Shown one piece after another: positions 1 to 13,895 of a DNA stretch of 64,000 nt; the stretch's first letter is position 1, and each line of letters begins with the position of its first letter. A program made the position numbers and the translations under genes. Source of the DNA: Letharia columbiana (lineage: Eukaryota > Ascomycota > Lecanoromycetes > Lecanorales > Parmeliaceae); the NCBI RefSeq assembly GCF_014066305.1, contig NW_023501074.1:1-64000 (forward strand), in the 5' to 3' direction. The notes under the pieces were generated by a model. It searched no databases, was not told the DNA's origin, and worked only from the letters and a program-made list of their open reading frames with translations.

Positions 1-153
1 TTAATATAATTTTAAGATAATTACGTTTAAACTATATAATAGTTAAATTAAAATAAAACGCGCTTATTCTAAGATTCTTATTCTTATTATTAATTATTTA
101 ATTATCGCTTATAATATAATAGAAAATTAATTTACTACGCTTATAAGTATTAT

Positions 154-594
154 TATTAATATATATAAAAGAATAAGATAGAATTAAGTTTAAAAATCTT
201 AAATTTATATATATAGTTAATTATAAATTTAAGATTACTACGCTCTTTAATTAGATCGACTAAATTATTATAAATAAATAAATTAACGCTTATAACTATT
301 AAAAAAATAAATATATATTATTAATATATAAAATAACTTTTTTATTTTCTATTAAATTTTAAATTTTTTTTTTTAATTATAAAACGAAATATAAGCTTTT
401 AGATAAAAAAAGAATTTTTAAATTTAGTCTTATAATTATTAAAGCGTAAGGAATTTAAATATTACTTATTAAAGTTCGCTCGATAGCCGAATAGCTCGCT
501 TATTAAAGTTCGCTTATTAAAGATTACTTATCTATTTACTCGATAGTCTTAATTAAAAAAAAATTATAAATTTAATTTATAGATCTTTACTCGT
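154..594 (+). repeat. family R dispersed repeat, copy 1
   Basis: The copy begins with TATATAAAAGAATAAGATAG and ends with CTTTACTCGT, the boundaries shared by about a dozen copies in this window. Inside are the family landmarks AAATTTATATATATAG, an A-rich block around a GAACGAAATATAAGC-like core, and short repeats built on CGCTTATTAAAG. Read on the other strand, better copies start TATAACGAG and end ACTAATA. That would be TGTAACGAG...ACTAACA before RIP, so the family is probably a set of solo LTRs. The assignment to LTRs is inference. Confidence 0.7.
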
Positions 595-1131
595 ATATTA
601 TAATAAAATATATATAGAGAATATAAATAAGTTTCCCTCTATTATAAGCGATCTTATTATTATTAAATTAAGAGCTTTATTAGAGAGTTATTTATCTCTT
701 TTTCTTATAATATATATCTTTTTTATTTAAATATATTTATCTCGAAAGCGCTTTTAATTAAATTATATTATACTTATTTTTAATAAATTATTATATCTTA
801 TTATTATATATAGCTTATTATTTAATAAAGTATTAAAGATTATATATTAAACTCGTATAAAGAGAAAAAAGTATTAAAATTAATTGAAATTAAGATATTA
901 CTATTAAAAATATTAATTAGATTATAAGAATTAAATAAAAGAAAATAATAATAATAAGTTTAAATAGTATTTATAATTATTAATTAAATAATATTTATAT
1001 TTTTAATTAAAGAATATTAAGATATTTAAGATATTATAGAAATAAAAAATAAAAAATAAAATAAAATAAAAAATTTGTTTTATTATAGAACTAACGTTAA
1101 TGAGAATTAAATCTATTTTAAAATTTAATAA

Positions 1132-1720
1132 ATTAGTATATATAATAGAATAAGATAAAGTTAAGCTTAAAAATCTTAAAATTATATATATAGCTAATTA
1201 TAAAGTTAGAATTATTACGCCTTTTAATTAAACTATCTAAATTAACTCGCTAATTCTTTTACGTCTCTCTTTTAAAAAAAATAGATATATATTATTTATA
1301 AATAGAATAACTTTTTTATTTTCTATTAAATTTTTAAGATTTTTTCTAAATTATAGAGCGCGACTTACGCTTCTTATTATTAAAAGAATTTTAAAATTTA
1401 GTCTTATAAATATTTAAAGATAAGGAATTTAAATATCGTCTATTAAAAGTTCGCTTATTAAATTTACTCGATAGTCGATAGCTTTAATTAAAAAATAGAT
1501 ATATATTATTTAATTTTAGAATAACTTTTTTTTAATTATAGAACGTAGATTAGGCTTTTAAATAAAAAAAGAATTTTTAAATTTAGTCTTATAATTATTA
1601 AAGCGTAAGAAATTCTTAAATATCGCTTATTAAAGTTCGCTTATTAAAGTTCGCTTATTAAATTAACTCGATAGCTTTAATTAAAAAAAATTATAAATTT
1701 AATATATTAATCTTTACTTA
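1132..1720 (+). repeat. family R dispersed repeat, copy 2 (internally duplicated)
   Basis: This copy has the same left and right ends as copy 1, but the middle block (A-rich core, GTCTTATA, CGCTTATTAAAG units, CTCGATAG) occurs twice in tandem, with a period of roughly 200 bp. That makes it about 590 bp instead of about 430. The number of middle blocks varies between copies. Confidence 0.65.
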
Positions 1721-2571
1721 TATTTAATAATAAAATATAATAATAATTTCTCTTAAGTTAAAAGATATAATTAAAAGATCTTTTAAATTATTTTAATAAT
1801 ATTTAATAAAGATTTTATTTAAAAGAATTCTTTTACTTATTTAAAAAAGAATTTTTATCTTATTATTTATTAGAATTTTATTTTATTATTTATCTTCTTA
1901 TCGAAGTTCTAATTTATAATTCTTTATCTTATATAAATATTACTTATTATAAAATTCTTAATAAGAGTATTAAATTAATATTTTACTTTATAGACTTTTT
2001 TTTAAATAATTACTAAATATATATATTAGATATTTTATATTATATAAATATAAGATTAAGTAATTATTATAATTAGTAATATGTAATTATTATAATTATT
2101 ATAATTATTATAATTATTATAATAAAATATTTAAAAATTAAATAAAATCTTTAATTTAGAAATCTTTTTAAATAAATTAATATAAGATATATTTTAGAAT
2201 TAATATAGAGTTAGTAATTATATAAATATATTAAATTAAGATAATTAAATAAGAAGTAATTATATATAAGAGAGAAAGAACTTATATAGAATAAAAGGTC
2301 TCTTATTAAATATACTAGATTATAATAGAATTAATTTATATAAAAGAATATATTAAAGAATATATAATATTAAAGAATATATAATATTAAAGAAATATAG
2401 AGTATATCTATAATTTTACTTCTCTCTTAATATAGTAATAATTCTTATTATAAAAGAATAATATTAAATATTAAATAACGTTATAAATATAAAGAAAGTA
2501 CTCGCTATATATACTTTAATATTAAAGATTAAAATATAAGAAAGTAATTCTATTATTATAATAGCATAAGA

Positions 2572-2610
2572 TTCTTAGAAATCTCATTTCTAAGAAAGAC
2601 GTTTCTTAGA
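2572..2610. repeat. overlapping perfect hairpins
   Basis: TTCTTAGAAAT at 2572-2582 is the exact inverse complement of ATTTCTAAGAA at 2586-2596, with a 3-nt loop. TCTAAGAAA at 2589-2597 pairs with TTTCTTAGA at 2602-2610 around a 4-nt loop. The two stems share a strand, so only one can form at a time. The patch also keeps CA and TG dinucleotides, unlike its surroundings. Function unknown. Confidence 0.6.
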
Positions 2611-3599
2611 TGATTAAAGGATAATTATTCTTCTATAAAATCTAATTATCTAAATATATCTTAATATTAAGTTATATTAAGCTATTAGTTACTAGCTTCT
2701 ATCTATTAAGTATAATTTATAATATATATCGATAAGAAAAAGAAAGGTAGCGCCCTCGCTATAAGTAAAGAAATCTATTTCTTTTAAAGAAGATTAGGGA
2801 TTATAAGTAAAGAAATTTATTTCTTTAGGCCTTTTTTTCTATAGCACGATCCTACTTTATAGAAGAAACTCTTTCTTATAAGAATAGTCTTATTAAGTAA
2901 GAAGTTATATACTATAGCGGAATAGTAGAAGTAGTAGAAGTAGTTAAAGTAGTAAAAGAATTCGATAGTAAAGTAGACGATAACGTAGGCGAAGGTGTAG
3001 TCGTATTCTTTACGGGAATTAATACTTTTATTATAATTCGAATAGATCTTTCTTAAAAAGCATAATTTTTTTTATAAGAACGTTCTGGCTTTCTAGTAGT
3101 AGTAGTCTAAATTCCGAGATTTAATAAAGTAAGTGCCTTCTTAGCCGGTGTTTATATAGTAGAATTCTTCTTTTCTCGATAATTTCTTATAAAATTAATA
3201 GAAATTCGAGCGTCGTATTCTACTATAAGATTCTTTACTTTTAAGAGAATATATAGTAGATATTAAGTATTATACTTCTTATTACTATTCTTTTAATATA
3301 TTAGATATTTAATATTCTTTTTAATTTCTCATCTATTACTTAGCTTTTTAATTTTAAATAATAAAAATCTAATAGTAAGATCTAGATCTATTTATTCTTC
3401 TTCTTTCTTTACTAGCTATAGCGGATATAATTTTTTATAATAAAAATCTTTAAATTAATCTAAAGTAGATTTTAATTAGACTATAGATATTATAGAATAA
3501 ATATATATAATACTTAAAAGATTTAATTAATAAATAAGATTTTCGATTTTTTTTAATATTTTAAAAAGTTTAACTCTCTAATTAGAAAGTTTAAAATTA

Positions 3600-4506
3600 A
3601 TATCGAGAATAAAGTAGTTATAATATAGCCTTAGATAGATTAATAATTTCTCGTAAAGATTAATAGCTTTATAACTATTATTATAGCGAGTTTTTATTAT
3701 AATATTAACGAAAGTAATAATATTATTAGCTTCTTCTTATTTAATAAGATATAATTAATTAAGATTCTCTAGCGATAAATCTATTAATAGCCTTAAGATA
3801 TCTTTTACTCGAAATCTATAAGCAATTTTATTTAATATAAATTCTATTAATATAACTAAGTTATTAAAATATATTTAAAAAAATAAAAGTATATTTAATT
3901 AGTTATTTATATTAATAGTAAGATAAAATTATAAAGTAATCTCGATAGTCTAATTCGTTCTTTTTAATTACTTATTCGTCTAGAGATAATAAATAATCGA
4001 AGTCGCTATAATAGTTTTGAGCTTCTCGAAAATAGCTTTTTAGAAAATACTTATAAACTTAATATTATAATCGCTAATTATAGTAATAAAAATATTTTAA
4101 TTATAAGATATTAGAGTAATAAGTAAAGTATTCATCTAATTAATAATAGTCTATTTATTAAATTCTAGTATAAAAAGTTTTCTTTTAGAGAACTTATATA
4201 TTACGATAAGAAGTATATTCTTATTTTTCTAGAAGAAAAGCGCGATAATAAAATTTATTACTATAGTATAAAAAGGAATCGATAACGTAGAAATTAAATT
4301 AAGCTCGCTATAAGTTAAATAATACTTAATTTAATTAAGTTAATACTTAGAATAGTACTTTAAATAAATTTAAAGATACTTCGATAAGTCTTCTAATATA
4401 GATTAATAGCGAGATCCTAGCGTAGATAGTATAGAAATTAATATAGAAATTTCGATTATATATTAGCTAGAAAACTTCTTACTATATAGACTTAGAAATA
4501 TAAAGT
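3600..4506 (-). pseudogene. Gypsy-1 integrase remnant
   Basis: The minus strand at 4419-4506 reads as a zinc-binding integrase N-terminus: a stretch like SIQQEVFQLIYNRNFYINF, where the expected histidine of the HHCC motif is now tyrosine (CAT to TAT). Further left the reading continues in shifted frames into what resembles the catalytic core of a fungal Ty3/gypsy integrase. Stops and frame breaks are throughout. The role would have been insertion of the cDNA into the genome; it cannot be functional. Assignment is by eye. Confidence 0.6.
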
Positions 4507-4843
4507 TTTTACTTATTAATATAATTAAGTATAATACTATAAATAAGATTATTATATTTTTAAAAGCGAAGTTCTTTTAATAAGTTAGGCTACTTAAATA
4601 AGTTAAGAATCTTAATCTATTAAGAATTCTTACTATACGCCTCGATAAAGCGTTTCTTAAAGTTATTATTTATTTCTATTAAAGTTATATAATAGATTAA
4701 GATTTCTCTAAGCGATACTATTTATTTATTTAATTCTAGAATACTTTTATAAAGACTTTCTAATACTACTTACTTTTCTTCGAAATTTATATCCGCTTAA
4801 AGTTTAAATAGTACGTCGGAATTAATATTCGATTTACTAGTCT

Positions 4844-5010
4844 TATTAGTATATATAAAAAAGAATAAGATAGAGCTAAGCTTAAAATATATATATTTAT
4901 ATTATATTAGATTTACTTTTTTTATAAATTAGTATTATTATTAAAATTTTAGCCCTGATTAAAAAATAGGTATAAATTACTTGATTTTATATTTTTTATT
5001 AAATTTTAAT
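4844..5010 (+). repeat. family R, degraded 5' fragment
   Basis: The sequence starts with the R left end (TATATAAAAAAGAATAAG then GATAGAGCTAAGC) and continues with a diverged form of the block containing GATTAAAAAATAGGTATA. It lacks the right end. It lies between the RT and integrase parts of Gypsy-1, so it inserted into that element or marks a junction between two elements. Confidence 0.5.
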
Positions 5011-5799
5011 AAATATTAAGAAGTATAAATTAGTCGAAAGATTTAGTTTATTTAGTTTTTATAAATAATATAAAAAGTATAATTTATTAAGTAATCTAAA
5101 TTATAGTAGAGTAATTAATATAAATTACTATTAATAATATCTCTAATACTTCGATTAGATATTTAATTTTATAAACTATTTAAATTATAATAACGATTTT
5201 AAATTTTATAAACTAGTAGTTATATTTCGTAATATTAATCGATTTATTTAGAAATATTATAATCTATATATCTTTTCTAGCGGAAATAGAGACTTTCTTT
5301 TCTTCTTATATATAATAAATTATAATAGCGAAACTCTATATTTTAAAAGTATCGATATTAATATATAACTTTTGTTTTCGATCGAAGTATATTAGAAAGA
5401 AGAGCGAGCGGAAAGTATTTTATAAATTCTAAAAGATAGAAATTTCTTCTCGAGTTAATTCGTAATATAGCTTTATAAAAGTTCGCTTACGCGTAGATTT
5501 AATTAATTACTTCTTAGAAGTAGCGGACGTAGTAATTATTTCGAATTAATCTAAGAAAGTAATCGATTTAGCTATTATTATTTAAGTAAGAGAAGTTTTA
5601 TATTTCTATAATAGCTAAGCGCGTTATATATAGCGAGAAATCGAGTTTCTTAATTATCTTATTAAGTCGAGAAAGATTTTTAAATTATAAAGGCTTAATA
5701 GAAATCGGAGTGTAATAATTATCTTAATTTTCTCTTCTAATATAGATATACTAAGAGAGTTAACGCGTTATTCTAATAGTATTATAAATAAGAATTCTA

Positions 5800-6395
5800 G
5801 AAAGAATTTTATAGATATTAGAGAAGTACGTTTCTCTTATAATAGCTAAAATAACTATCGAAGATAAGATTTATACTTTTAAAAAATTCTATTAAAGATA
5901 ATAATATCGTTTATAAAAGTATATATAAAAATATAAAGTAAACGTAGTAGAGTATTCGTCTAACGTTATATATATAGCGAAGATTCTTTATATCTTATAA
6001 ATATTATATTAAATTCTTCTTAACCGCGATAGCTAATAATAGTAAATTTATATCTATTAGAAAGCTTTATATTAAATTAGTAAAACTATATAACTTTATC
6101 TACGATAGAAATATAAATATATTTTATTATTAAAGTAATAATATCTAATTATAAGAGTAATAAATAATTATTATTCTCTATTATAGCGTTAAGTCCTCGA
6201 ATATCGATAATAATTCTTTCTTTATAATCTTATAATATATCTCGCTAGATTATAAAGTAAGATTAGTTATAAAAAGTTAACTATATAAAAAAGCGAAGCT
6301 TTTTTTATTATTATAGCTTATTAAAAGTAGTATTAATTATCTCTCGATCTTTATAGCTAAAAAAATAGACCTTCGATAGCTTTACTTTAGCGTCT
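5800..6395 (-). pseudogene. Gypsy-1 reverse transcriptase remnant
   Basis: Minus-strand translation gives, in one largely continuous frame, motifs of the Ty3/gypsy reverse transcriptase found in many ascomycete elements: KDREIINTTF, then IDIRGLNAI, then a YKFTI...GQEEFN-like segment and finally FINDIIIFNR. The last is the YxDD active-site box, with its first aspartate replaced by asparagine (GAC to AAC, a G-to-A RIP change on this strand). Several in-frame TAA and TAG codons stand where glutamine or tryptophan is expected. The enzyme is dead. Confidence 0.8.
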
Positions 6396-9300
6396 AGCTT
6401 TAATAAAATTAATATTTATTATTCTTTAGAAATATTTATAATACTTTCTAAATTTATAAAAATATCTCTAAATTCTATTATAATAGAGTTAAAAGTATAA
6501 TAAGTCTTATTCTTATTATAGATAATTACGTTATTCGAAAGTATATATTTAAGATTAGAATCTATTATAGTAATATAATTTATATTAATAATATTATTTA
6601 TAATAATAATAATAATAGCTATCTTCGATTAATTTAAAGTATATTATCTATAAGCTATTAAGTTTATTAATTTAGAAGAAATTTAATAACATTTATTTAT
6701 AATATACTTTATTATAATATCTAATCATATATTTCTAGAAAATAAGATTAATACTTTTATAGAATTTCTTATTTATATAAAAGTTATAGCGAAATCTATA
6801 ATATAAATAAAGATATCGTCTTCTTTTCTAAGAAAAGTCGAAAATTTAATTTTAAATAGATAATTTTAATTATTAGAGAGCGTGCTATAATAGTTAATTA
6901 AGATATTTATTACGAAGTTAAATAATAATATAAATATAAACTTTACTTTTATAACTCGCTTAATTTAAAAGTAAGACTTTATTATAGAATAAGTAAAAAT
7001 CTTAATATTCTAGTAATTATCTAAACTATAACTCGTAATTTATTAGAAATTTATATAATATAAAAATATTCGTTCTAATTAATATATTAGTCTTAAAGTT
7101 ATTTATTAAGTAAATCTTTATATATATCTTAGTAAAGATAGCGTCTTTTATATCTCTTAGATTTTCTAAGAAAGTATAGATTTATAAGAATATACTTTAT
7201 AGTATTAGTAATTCTATTACCGTAGTCTTAAATCGATATAAAAGATATTTACTTTTAAATTCTTTTTTTAAAGTCGGGTAAGAAAGCTAGTAAAGTACGA
7301 TTATCTAAGATAATTAGATATTTAAAATTTAAATAAACTTCGATATTAAAAGAATTTAAATTTAAACGAATATCTATCTTAATATACTAGAAACTATAAA
7401 AAGCGATTTCTTATTTATATTTAGACGATACTAGAGTAATAGACTTAATAATTTTAAATATAAAAACTATTTTTATAATATAAGTATCTACTTCCATAGT
7501 ATACTTAAAATCCTTAAGATTCTTATTCTCGAAATTCTTAAATTTTTTAAAAATCTTATTTTCGAGTTTATAATTTTAATATTACTACTTAAAATAATAA
7601 AATAGCTTATTTCTAAATTTAAACTTCTTATAATATTATTAATAAGAGTATTTTAATAACGATAAGTCGATAAAGTTAACTTTTAATTTTATACTTCTAT
7701 AAAGATTCGTAAAAGCTCGAGTAATTAATATTTTTATTCTCTTACTTCTCGAGATCCTTATTATAATCGTTATAAAAGCTATTAGAATTTTTCGAGTAAC
7801 TTAAATTTTATTAAGAATCCTTAGATCTCTTTACTTTATTAATTAAGATTTAATAAATCTACTATTTTCGTAATTAAAAAGATCGAGTAGAAGTATTTTA
7901 ATAGACTTCTTTAGATCGATATAAGATACGACTAGACTAGAAAGACTAACGAGAATTATACGCGTTTTACTATTAATATTAACTTAAATTAGTAGTAATT
8001 TAACGCTATATTAATAGAGCTAATAGAGTTAAAAGTACTTATTATATATCTCTTCGAGAGTAGCTTTAATAAGTAATATTATTACTTTAATAAGTTAATT
8101 AATAATTCTAAAATTAATTATAAACTTAATAATTCTATTAATTAGAGAAAGTTAAAGATTATTATTATAGTTAATCGAAATTCTAGAAACTAGAGTTTAT
8201 AAATCGATTAAATATATTTTTTACTTAATTATATTAACTAAGATTATCTTTATAAGATAGATTTAATATATAAAAAAGTATTACTTAAATTAAACTTCGT
8301 TATTCTTAAAATCTTTATCTATTATTAATTCTTTCTTACGTTTATAGTTATAAGAAATTAATTAAGCGTAATTTAAATAGTTAATAAATCTATATTAGAC
8401 TAAAATTTAACATTAAAATTATTCTAGATAATATTAAGCTAATAATATTTATTATCGAGCTTTATTATTTTAATAGCTTTAATAATAATTATAGTATACT
8501 TGCGTAGCTCGCGATATCTTGTTATATATCGTTAAGTATATATCTTTTCTTAATAATAGTAGCTATTTCTAATACTTTAATAAGCTCAAATCTCTTAAGT
8601 AAAGTAGTATTTTATTTATTAACGTTATTATTATAAGTTAGTAAACGCTTCTTATTATTAGTAAACTAATATATATATTACTCGAGTACTTCGTCTTAAA
8701 GATAGATCTATAGATTATTCTATAGTAGCTTTATACTCTTAACTCTTATAATATTCTTAATTCTATCGATAAAGATAGTAATATTCTAAAAATAGATTTC
8801 TTTTTCGATATATTCTATATCTACTATTATATTAGAAGATTTATTATTATAGAAAGAATCGAAGAATTTAATATCGCTGCTAAGAAAGCGAGGTTCATTA
8901 CTTTTATTACTTTCATTAATAGTATTTTATCTTAAATTTTCTAATAGATCTAGCGGGCTAGAAGGTTCTAGATTTAAATAATTTCTTATATAGCGATTAA
9001 TGATACTAGTAATAATTGCTTCTATATTCAATAGCTTAGAAATCTACTTTAAATCCTTTATCTATTATCTTACTATTACTACAACGACGAATAATCTCAT
9101 TAGTAAAGATATTTAAAATTTCTAATAAACGATATTATAAATTATCGAATTTAATTATAAGTTAAGAATTACTACTTAGAGATCTAATAGATAAGATATC
9201 TATTTACTCTAGCGAAGTATATCTTTCTATTTCTAAAGTATTACTAATAAATAGAAGATCGAAGAGATAGCGTTTCTAAATCGTAAATTCTTAAAAGAAA

Positions 9301-9899
9301 TAAAGTACTATTTTTAGAGTAGTATAATCGATTAATAGCTTAATCTTCTAATTAAGTTTATTAAAAAAGCGAATCGAGTAACGAAGAATAGAATTATACT
9401 CGTTATTCTCTTAATAATAATAATAATAATATTAATCTAATAGATTTAAAGATATTCTTAATAAAATATTAGATAATCCTTCGAGTAATTTTATTAATAA
9501 GAGTACTTATTTAATAATCGAAGGTAATAAAATCTCGTAACTATTAGATCTAAATAACTATATTATAAAAAGCTAGCGTAACGAGTATATAGTAGTAGCG
9601 GAAGATAAAAAAGTATAAAGATTCTTTATTCTTATTTAAGAAGTATAAGAATTCTTTACTTTAAGAAATATAAGAATTTTCGACTTCGAATTAGTCTAGT
9701 ATTAAAAAAGAACTCTATTAGTTTCTAGTAGTAAGTTATTATATAATAGCTACTACTATATAGATATTACTACTACTATTATAAATATTAATAACGCGAT
9801 AATAATATTTCGCTATTATCTATAAAGTCGCGTTATTTAATTATTATTATTATTTCTACTATTATTATTAATTAATAATTAAAAATATTATCGTAAACG

Positions 9900-11850
9900 C
9901 GTTATTTTATTAATTACTTTTTTCGAATACTTATAATATAATTTATATATTATTTTACTTCGCTATAAGCGTAATATACTATAAAAACATATCGTCTATA
10001 GAGAAATTCTTCTTTCTTCTTTTACTTATTAAGTTTTTAAAATTTCATTATAAATTTCTAAATTATATATCTATTCGCTATAAAAATTATTAACGCTATA
10101 AAAACGCTAATATTAAGTATATTAATTTATTATAAATTACTATTAATTAATATTATAAAGACGATATTATTCTTAAGAATAATATTAATATTATTATATA
10201 ATATATTAATAATACGCCTATAACCCGTAATAATTAATTCTTTCGCGTTATTAAAATAATATTATAATTAATTAACTCTTTTCCCTTATTTCTTTATTAG
10301 AGTTTAAAATTTTTTTAATAAGTATTCTATTTTTATTTAAGTATCTAAAAATTAGAGCTTAGAAGAAAAGATAATTATTAGATTTAATACGATAATAGAT
10401 CTTACTATTACTTACGTTAAGACGTCGATATTATATATATTACGTTAGAAACTTCTTTTAAAATCTAGTTTTAATAATATACTTCTTATACTTAAGAGCT
10501 TAATAGATATAGATTTATCTTATATATCTCGAAGTTTTACTTTTTTTAAAGATTAATTCTACTATTAAATATACTATTAAATCTTAAAACGACTTTATAT
10601 CTTTTATAATCTATATTCGCTAGCTAATCGTTAATTATCTACGCTCTTATATTTATATTATAAATAGATAATTCATCTTTATTCTTTTTATATACTTTAT
10701 AGAATATTATAATAGAATAACTATTTTATATAATATAAAATTATTAAATATATATATTATCTAATAGATTATAATCTTAAAATTTCGCTATCGTAATCTC
10801 TATTTTTTTAACTAGAAAAAGTTATCTATTTAATAAATTAATATTATAGAATTTAAACGAATATTCTTATATTCTTATTTAATAGTTCTCTTTATTTTTT
10901 ATTCTTTTATAAATAATTACATAAGATAATTATTACGTAAATATTTAATATCTACGTAGTTATATTAATATAAATCTAGAATTCTCTAAAGCTTAAAGAG
11001 TAGAAAAACTATTAATTATAATTAAAGAAGATAAAGATTATTTTAATATATTACGACTTATAGAAAATAGTTAAATAAGAATTAATATTATTTCTAAATA
11101 ATTTATTAAAGAAAGTTATTATTATAAATATATTAGCTAATAAAATCTAATATATAAAAATTATTATATTAAAGTTTATTAATTAATAGAGTAAAATTTA
11201 CGAAATTAATATAAAGATTTAAAAGAATCTTAATAACTAAGTATTAAAACTTATCTACTCGATATATAAGAATAAATTAATCGAAGTAATAGAAGATAAA
11301 GAAGTAATTATAATTAGATAAATTAGACTCTAAATAAATTATATAAATTTCGAATTCGTTTTATACTTTATTAAATTATAGAAATTATAAAATATTATTA
11401 TATTTAATAATAATAACTTAATTAAGACTTTTATAGTTTATATATATAAAATTTAAGAATCTTAAGTATATAAGAGCTTTAATTAATTAATAAATTCTTA
11501 TTATTTTATTATTAAATAATTTAAAATAAAAGTATAAGAACTTCGTATATCGTTTTATTATATAACTTAATAATATATTAACCTTTAATAATAATATTAT
11601 AGTTCTTAATAAAGAAGATTATCTTTCTAAGTAAGATAATAAGAAATAAGCTATAATCGTTATTATAATTTTTTTGATAAGAAATAAAAGAATAAGAAGA
11701 TCTTTAGAGATAATAATAATTTAAAATATAGAAATATTATTTTAGATCGAGGTCGAGATAATAATAATAATATTAATACGCTTTTAAAGAATTTAAATAT
11801 TATCTACTATAAGAATATAAATAACGTATTTAAGTATTTAAAGTATATAT
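9900..11850. other. RIP-affected AT-rich DNA, unclassified
   Basis: AT-rich sequence with many CG and GC dinucleotides and almost no CA or TG. Plus-strand translation around 11.0-11.8 kb gives charged, gag-like stretches, but no motif is clear enough to classify. No LTR, TIR or intact reading frame was seen. Confidence 0.5.
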
Positions 11851-11947
11851 ACGCTACGTAACGAGATAGAGTTCGAAGCGAGATTTAATCCTCGAAGGAA
11901 ATTCTATCTTATCTTATTTCGAGATTTCTCGTCTCGTTACGTAGCGT
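11851..11947. mobile_element. 97-bp hairpin element with perfect 16-bp inverted termini
   Basis: ACGCTACGTAACGAGA at 11851-11866 is matched by its inverse complement TCTCGTTACGTAGCGT at the right end, with a last base at 11947. The roughly 65-bp middle contains TTCGAAGCGAGA. The element looks younger and less mutated than its surroundings and resembles a very small foldback or MITE-like unit. A target-site duplication is not clear in this AT-rich context, so mobility is inferred. Confidence 0.55.
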
Positions 11948-12040
11948 AAGTATAGATTACTATTAAATAGAAATAAGAAGTAATATTAATTATTTAACTA
12001 TTATATTCTTTATAACGATAAGATATTTAATATATTTCGA

Positions 12041-12296
<256 letters not shown>

Positions 12297-13895
12297 TTTA
12301 ATAATAATAATTTTTTAATAATAATAAATTATAAAATATAATAAGAAATTAAATATATTCTTTATTAATTTAATAATATAATTAATTAATAATAATTTAT
12401 TATAAAGTTATATTAAAAGAAATTATAAAAATTATAATTAATTAAATATTAAAATAAAAAAATCATTTATTAATTTTAATTTATTTAATTATATATTCGA
12501 GATTTATAAAAAAAAAAATTTAAAATAAAATAAAGAGAATTATATTATTTCTTTTAAGATTTTATTATTAAAGATATTAAGTAAAATAGAAAAAAAAAAT
12601 TATAATATCTTTTATAAGACTTTATTATAGATTTAAAAAATAATATTATATTTTATTTATTTTTTTATTTATTTTTTTTACTTTAAAAATTAAAAATAAT
12701 TTAGATACTATTTTTTAAATATTTTTATTTCGCTTAAAGAATTAATTATATAGTTATTAAATTAAATAATAATTTTATTAATTTATTAATTATATTAATA
12801 TATTAATTTAATAATTAATTTAATAATTTAATTAATTATAAATTTATTATAATAATATAATAAAAAATTTATTTAAAATCTTATTAAAACTTTTATTAAT
12901 AAATTTTTTAAATTTATATATTAATTTAAATAATATATATAAAATAATATATTTATAATATAAATATAAATATATTAAATAAAATAGATAATTATTAAAT
13001 AATATATAAATAAAAGATATTAAATAATAATAAATAACTCTATTAAGATATATTAAAAAGAAATATAAAATAATTAAAATATATAATTAATTTAAATTCT
13101 TATTATATATATTTTAATATTATTAATTATTAAATTTTATATATATTAAAAATATAAGAAACCTTATTAAATCTAATTTATATATTATTTTTTTATTTAA
13201 TATTTTATTATTAAAAAATATTTAATTAAATTATAATAATTAAAAATTAAATAAATATTATAAATATATAGAATAAAAAAATAAAGAAAATTAAGAAAAT
13301 ATAAAAATATAAAAAGATATATATTATTAATTAATTCTATCTTTATTTATATATTATATCTTATAAATAACAATAATTACTAATATATAAGATTTATATA
13401 TAAATTAATATTAATTAAATTTAATTTATTATATAAAATAAAAGTAGTATTAAATTTAAATAATTTAATATTTATAAAGAAAGAATTAAAAGATTTTTTA
13501 ATAAACTTCTAATTATTATTTAAATATAAAGTTATATATTTTATAAAATTAAATAAATTAAATAATTTTAATAAATAAATTATTAATTTTAATAATAGAT
13601 TTTTAAAAAAAAATTATAATTAAATTTTAGAGATAATAGATATTAAAAATTAATTTTTATATTATTAATATTTTATAAAAAAAAATTAAAAAAATTTAAA
13701 TTAATTAATTTTTTAAAAATTTATTATCAATTAAACTTTTTTTATTTATTTATTTTTAACTTTATTCTTATAAGTATTTAAATATAATTTTTTAATATTA
13801 CTTATTATAAAGTTATTTCTTTCATTTAAAATACCTTTAAATATTAATTTAAATTTTATAATTTCTCTTATAAAACTATAAAATTATTAATATAT
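12297..13895. other. near-GC-free AT-rich block
   Basis: Markedly poorer in G and C than even the surrounding RIPped DNA: whole lines contain only one or two G or C, and CG dinucleotides are almost gone too. No coding remnant, repeat unit or ends could be recognised. Possible explanations are older, repeatedly mutated DNA or a different mutational process. I see nothing that identifies its origin. Confidence 0.6.

Larger units (their letters stand above)
1..2560. other. RIP-affected AT-rich DNA, no gene
   Basis: Very AT-rich sequence without an open reading frame of useful length. CA and TG dinucleotides are nearly missing whereas CG is still common, the pattern expected from RIP acting on CpA. 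Two copies of dispersed family R (154-594 and 1132-1720) are the only structures I can name. The rest (595-1131 and 1721-2560) shows no recognisable coding remnant. Confidence 0.7.
2990..9900 (-). mobile_element. Gypsy-1: RIP-inactivated Ty3/gypsy retroelement
   Basis: Read on the minus strand, this stretch holds reverse transcriptase remnants (about 5.8-6.4 kb) followed by integrase remnants (about 4.5-3.6 kb). That RT-before-integrase order is characteristic of Ty3/gypsy elements. The part to the right (6.5-9.9 kb) should hold gag and protease but is too eroded to delimit. I found no LTR pair, so both limits are estimates. A degraded family R copy (about 4844-5010) lies between the RT and integrase parts. 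Small patches with CA/TG (about 2.75-3.15 kb and 8.85-9.0 kb) are less mutated than the rest. Confidence 0.7.
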
